Source: Pseudomonas sp. R4-35-07 (GTDB lineage: Bacteria > Pseudomonadota > Gammaproteobacteria > Pseudomonadales > Pseudomonadaceae). From it: 64,000 nt of DNA. Shown here in pieces: positions 60,587 through 64,000 of the stretch. The stretch spans positions 992,001 through 1,056,000 of the forward strand of contig NZ_CP027732.1 of the NCBI RefSeq assembly GCF_003852235.1, given 5' to 3'. How positions within the stretch are numbered: position 1 is the first letter of the stretch; each line of letters starts with the position of its first letter. The notes beneath the pieces were generated by a model. The model did not search any database. It was not told where the DNA came from and saw only the letters and a list, made by a program, of their open reading frames with translations. Position numbers and translations under genes: made by a program.

Positions 60587-61951
60587 ATGAAAATAACTAA
60601 AAGTCTGTTGCACATGGGTGTGCTTGGGCTGTCGATCCTGGCGAGCAACGTCATGGCGGCGGTCTCGGCGGATGAAGCGGCCAAGCTCGGCACCAGCCTG
60701 ACCCCGATGGGCGCCGAAATGGCCGGTAACGCGGCCGGCACCATCCCGAAATGGACGCCGATGCCGACCAACGCCGGCGCCGTGGATGCCAAAGGTTTCC
60801 TGGCCAACCCTTATGCCAGCGAACAACCGCAGTTCACCATCACCGCGCAAAACGTCGAGCAATACAAAGACAAGCTGGCGCCGGGGCAGTACGCGATGTT
60901 CAAGCGTTACCCGGACTCGTTCAAGATGCCGGTCTATCCGACCCATCGTGGCGCCACGGTGCCGGCGGAGGTGTTCGCTGCGATCAAGAAAAACGCCACC
61001 ACCACCAACCTGGTGTCTGGCGGCAACGGCCTGGAAAACTTCGAGACGGCCGTGCCGTTCCCGATTCCGAAAAGCGGCGTGGAAGTCATCTGGAACCACA
61101 TCACCCGTTATCGCGGCGGCAGCGTCACCCGCCTGGTCACCCAGGCCACACCGCAAACCAACGGTTCCTACAGCCTGGTGTACTTCCGCGATCAGTTCGT
61201 GTTCCGCGACAAGATGAAGGACTTCGACCCGAAAAACCCAGGCAACGTGCTGTTCTACTTCAAGCAGCAAGTCACCGCGCCGGCGCGCCTGGCCGGTGGT
61301 GTACTGCTGGTGCACGAAACCCTCGACCAAGTGAAGGAGCCGCGTTCGGCGTGGGTCTACAACGCCGGTCAGCGCCGTGTGCGCCGGGCACCGCAAGTGT
61401 CCTATGACGGGCCGGGGACTGCCGCCGATGGCCTGCGTACTTCCGACAACCTCGACATGTACAACGGCGCGCCGGACCGCTACGACTGGAAACTGGAAGG
61501 CAAGAAGGAAATCTACATCGCCTCCAACAGCTACAAGATCGATGATCCGAAACTCAAGTACGCCGACATCATCAAGGCCGGCCATATCAACCAGGATCTG
61601 GCGCGCTATGAGCTGCGCCGTGTCTGGCATGTGGTCGCGACCTTGAAGGAAGGCCAGCGCCACATCTACGCCAAGCGTGACTTCTTCATCGACGAAGACA
61701 CCTGGCAAGCGGCGGTGATCGACCACTACGACGGCCGTGGCCAACTGTGGCGCGTCGCCGAAGCCCATGCCGAGAACTACTACGACAAGCAGGTGCCGTG
61801 GTATGCCCTGGAAACCCTCTACGACCTGCAGTCCGGCCGCTACCTGGCCCTGGGCATGAAGAACGAAGAGAAACAGGCCTATGACTTCGGCTTCACCGCC
61901 ACCACCAGCGACTTCACTCCAGCGGCCCTGCGCCAGGATGGCGTGCGCTAA
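60587..61951 (+). CDS. DUF1329 exported protein
   Basis: This 454-residue protein has a signal peptide (LLHMGVLGLSILASNVMA). The DUF1329 body has a LolB-like beta fold with many Tyr and Trp, for example YDGPGTAADGLRTSDNLDMY and IKAGHINQDLARYELRRVWH. It probably works with the DUF1302 protein encoded 42 bp upstream, in the periplasm or at the inner face of the outer membrane. The reaction is unknown; transfer of hydrophobic substrates is inference. A REPIN and then an IS follow. Confidence 0.85.
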   Translation: MKITKSLLHMGVLGLSILASNVMAAVSADEAAKLGTSLTPMGAEMAGNAAGTIPKWTPMPTNAGAVDAKGFLANPYASEQPQFTITAQNVEQYKDKLAPGQYAMFKRYPDSFKMPVYPTHRGATVPAEVFAAIKKNATTTNLVSGGNGLENFETAVPFPIPKSGVEVIWNHITRYRGGSVTRLVTQATPQTNGSYSLVYFRDQFVFRDKMKDFDPKNPGNVLFYFKQQVTAPARLAGGVLLVHETLDQVKEPRSAWVYNAGQRRVRRAPQVSYDGPGTAADGLRTSDNLDMYNGAPDRYDWKLEGKKEIYIASNSYKIDDPKLKYADIIKAGHINQDLARYELRRVWHVVATLKEGQRHIYAKRDFFIDEDTWQAAVIDHYDGRGQLWRVAEAHAENYYDKQVPWYALETLYDLQSGRYLALGMKNEEKQAYDFGFTATTSDFTPAALRQDGVR

Positions 61952-61973
61952 CCTGAACCTATGTTGATACCCC

Positions 61974-62051
61974 TGTGGGAGGGGGGTTGCCCCCGATAGC
62001 GGTGGTTCAGTCAACTAAGCGTTGGCTGACACACCGCCATCGGGGGCAAGC
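61974..62051. repeat. REPIN split by an IS insertion (rest at 63298-63315)
   Basis: The left arm TGTGGGAGGGGGGTTGCCCC and spacer are intact. The right arm stops at GGGGGCAAGC, and its remainder AGCCCCCTCCCAC resumes at 63298, after 1,246 bp of IS. Removing the IS and one copy of the repeated AGC restores a normal arm. Confidence 0.92.
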
Positions 62052-62089
62052 TGTTCTGGTCTAGTAATTTTGGACATTCTTTTCGGTTT

Positions 62090-63228
<1,139 letters not shown>

Positions 63229-63454
63229 CTGCACACCTTAGATTTGGGCGCCATCATAGCGCCCTATTGATGTGTCCAATTTCATTAGGCCAGATCAAGC
63301 CCCCTCCCACATTTTTGTTTGGGGCGTTTGCGGGATATTTTTTGTCGCAGTTCTTTTTCAGGCATTTGTTGCAAAGATCTACAATCCCGCCGCTTTTACC
63401 GCTAGTCTGCGGACATCTGCAATGCCGACAACAGCCTTCTACAAGAGCCCGGCG

Positions 63455-64000
63455 ATGACTGATTTGTCCCGAATCCAAGGGCCTGCCAGCGCGGTGATTC
63501 CGACCCTGGAAGGCCGTTTCTACAGGCCGCCGCTGCCTGATGGCTACGTGCTGCGCCCGCGCCTGTGCGAACGCCTGGGCGCCGGCCTGGAAGGGCGACT
63601 GTTGCTGGTCAGCGCGCCGGCGGGGTTTGGCAAGAGTTCCCTGGCGGTGGAGTTCTGCCAGAGCCTGCCCACTCACTGGCAAAATCTGTGGCTGGGCCTG
63701 AGCCCACGGGACAGCGACCCTGGCCGTTTTCTCGAGCGCCTGCTCGAAGGCTTGCGCCAGTATTTTCCGCAACTCGGCGCCCAGTCCCTGGGCCTGCTGA
63801 AAATGCGCCAGCGTCACCAACCCTTTGCCTTTGAAGAATGGCTCGATGGCCTGCTCGATGAGCTGACGGTGCACCTGTCTGTCCAGGCGCCGCTGTTACT
63901 GGTGCTGGATGACTACCACCTGACCCAGGGGCCGGTGCTGGACCGTTGCCTGCAGTTTTTTCTCAATCATTTGCCCGCTGGCCTGGTGGTGCTGGTCACC
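63455..64000 (+). CDS. MalT-like LuxR-family regulator, 3' end cut by window edge
   Basis: This is the N-terminal 182 residues of a large ATP-dependent LuxR (LAL) activator. Walker A is SAPAGFGKSSLAVEF and Walker B is LLLVLDDYHLTQ, the typical STAND NTPase start; the C-terminal LuxR HTH would lie outside the window. It probably controls the CoA ligase-DUF1302-DUF1329 genes upstream. The IS ends 157 bp before its ATG and may have changed its expression. Confidence 0.85.
   Translation, partial: MTDLSRIQGPASAVIPTLEGRFYRPPLPDGYVLRPRLCERLGAGLEGRLLLVSAPAGFGKSSLAVEFCQSLPTHWQNLWLGLSPRDSDPGRFLERLLEGLRQYFPQLGAQSLGLLKMRQRHQPFAFEEWLDGLLDELTVHLSVQAPLLLVLDDYHLTQGPVLDRCLQFFLNHLPAGLVVLVT

Noticed and set aside
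59099..62014. Very long antisense open frames opposite DUF1302/DUF1329, and another opposite yhdP
   Set aside because: High GC at third codon positions leaves the antisense frame open. The translations are His/Arg/Gln-rich and match no family, while the sense genes are clear.

Overview
The window is chromosomal DNA of a Pseudomonas, most likely of the P. fluorescens group. Almost every gene has an obvious Pseudomonas counterpart, gene order matches the conserved gatCAB-mre-rng-tldD-fagA/sodA-rpoN-lpt-kds-mla-murA-his block, and the intergenic spaces carry paired GTGGGAGGGGGCTTGC palindromes (REPINs) typical of that group. I see no rRNA, tRNA, prophage or CRISPR array. Most of the window is ordinary core genome, and I do not see a convincing wholly new system in it. 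The interesting material is in control regions, a few proteins that lack expected catalytic residues, and an IS-interrupted REPIN.

Layout. 1-2.9 kb: end of a galactarate/glucarate utilisation locus (gudP, cut by the window edge, and garD). 3.1-5.5 kb: an AEC-type transporter, a CaCA-type cation exchanger without its two usual acidic residues, and a small RlpA-like lipoprotein. 5.7-8.9 kb: gatCAB (tRNA amidotransferase). 9.1-14 kb: mreBCD, maf, rng (shape and RNA processing). 14.1-22.3 kb: yhdP, a nitrilase-like amidase, tldD, darP, pmbA. 22.4-26.2 kb: Fur-box-preceded fagA-fumC-orfX-sodA-ZIP operon, which supplies iron-independent fumarase and Mn superoxide dismutase plus a metal transporter. 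26.2-33.3 kb (minus strand): kdsD-kdsC-lptCAB-rpoN-hpf-ptsN-rapZ-ptsO, joining LPS biogenesis to sigma-54 and the nitrogen PTS. 33.6-41.6 kb: mlaFEDCB, ibaG, murA, hisG, hisD, hisC.

41.7-55.7 kb: uraA-upp, hpt, a WbuC cupin, mqo, several small conserved-looking proteins, an acyltransferase, an SRAP-like protein with two altered catalytic positions, an M48 lipoprotein protease, a TMEM165/GDT1 Mn exporter under a yybP-ykoY Mn riboswitch, rsmC and hprA. 55.8-64 kb: a LysE exporter, then a fatty acid-CoA ligase, a DUF1302 outer-membrane-type protein and a DUF1329 exported protein. After these an IS3-family element sits inside a REPIN, and a MalT-like LuxR regulator runs off the right edge.

How it fits together: three blocks (lpt/kds, mla/yhdP, mre/murA) build and maintain the envelope. 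Two loci manage manganese in opposite directions: the Fur-controlled sodA-ZIP operon probably brings Mn in when iron is scarce, and the riboswitch-controlled GDT1 gene probably exports it when in excess.
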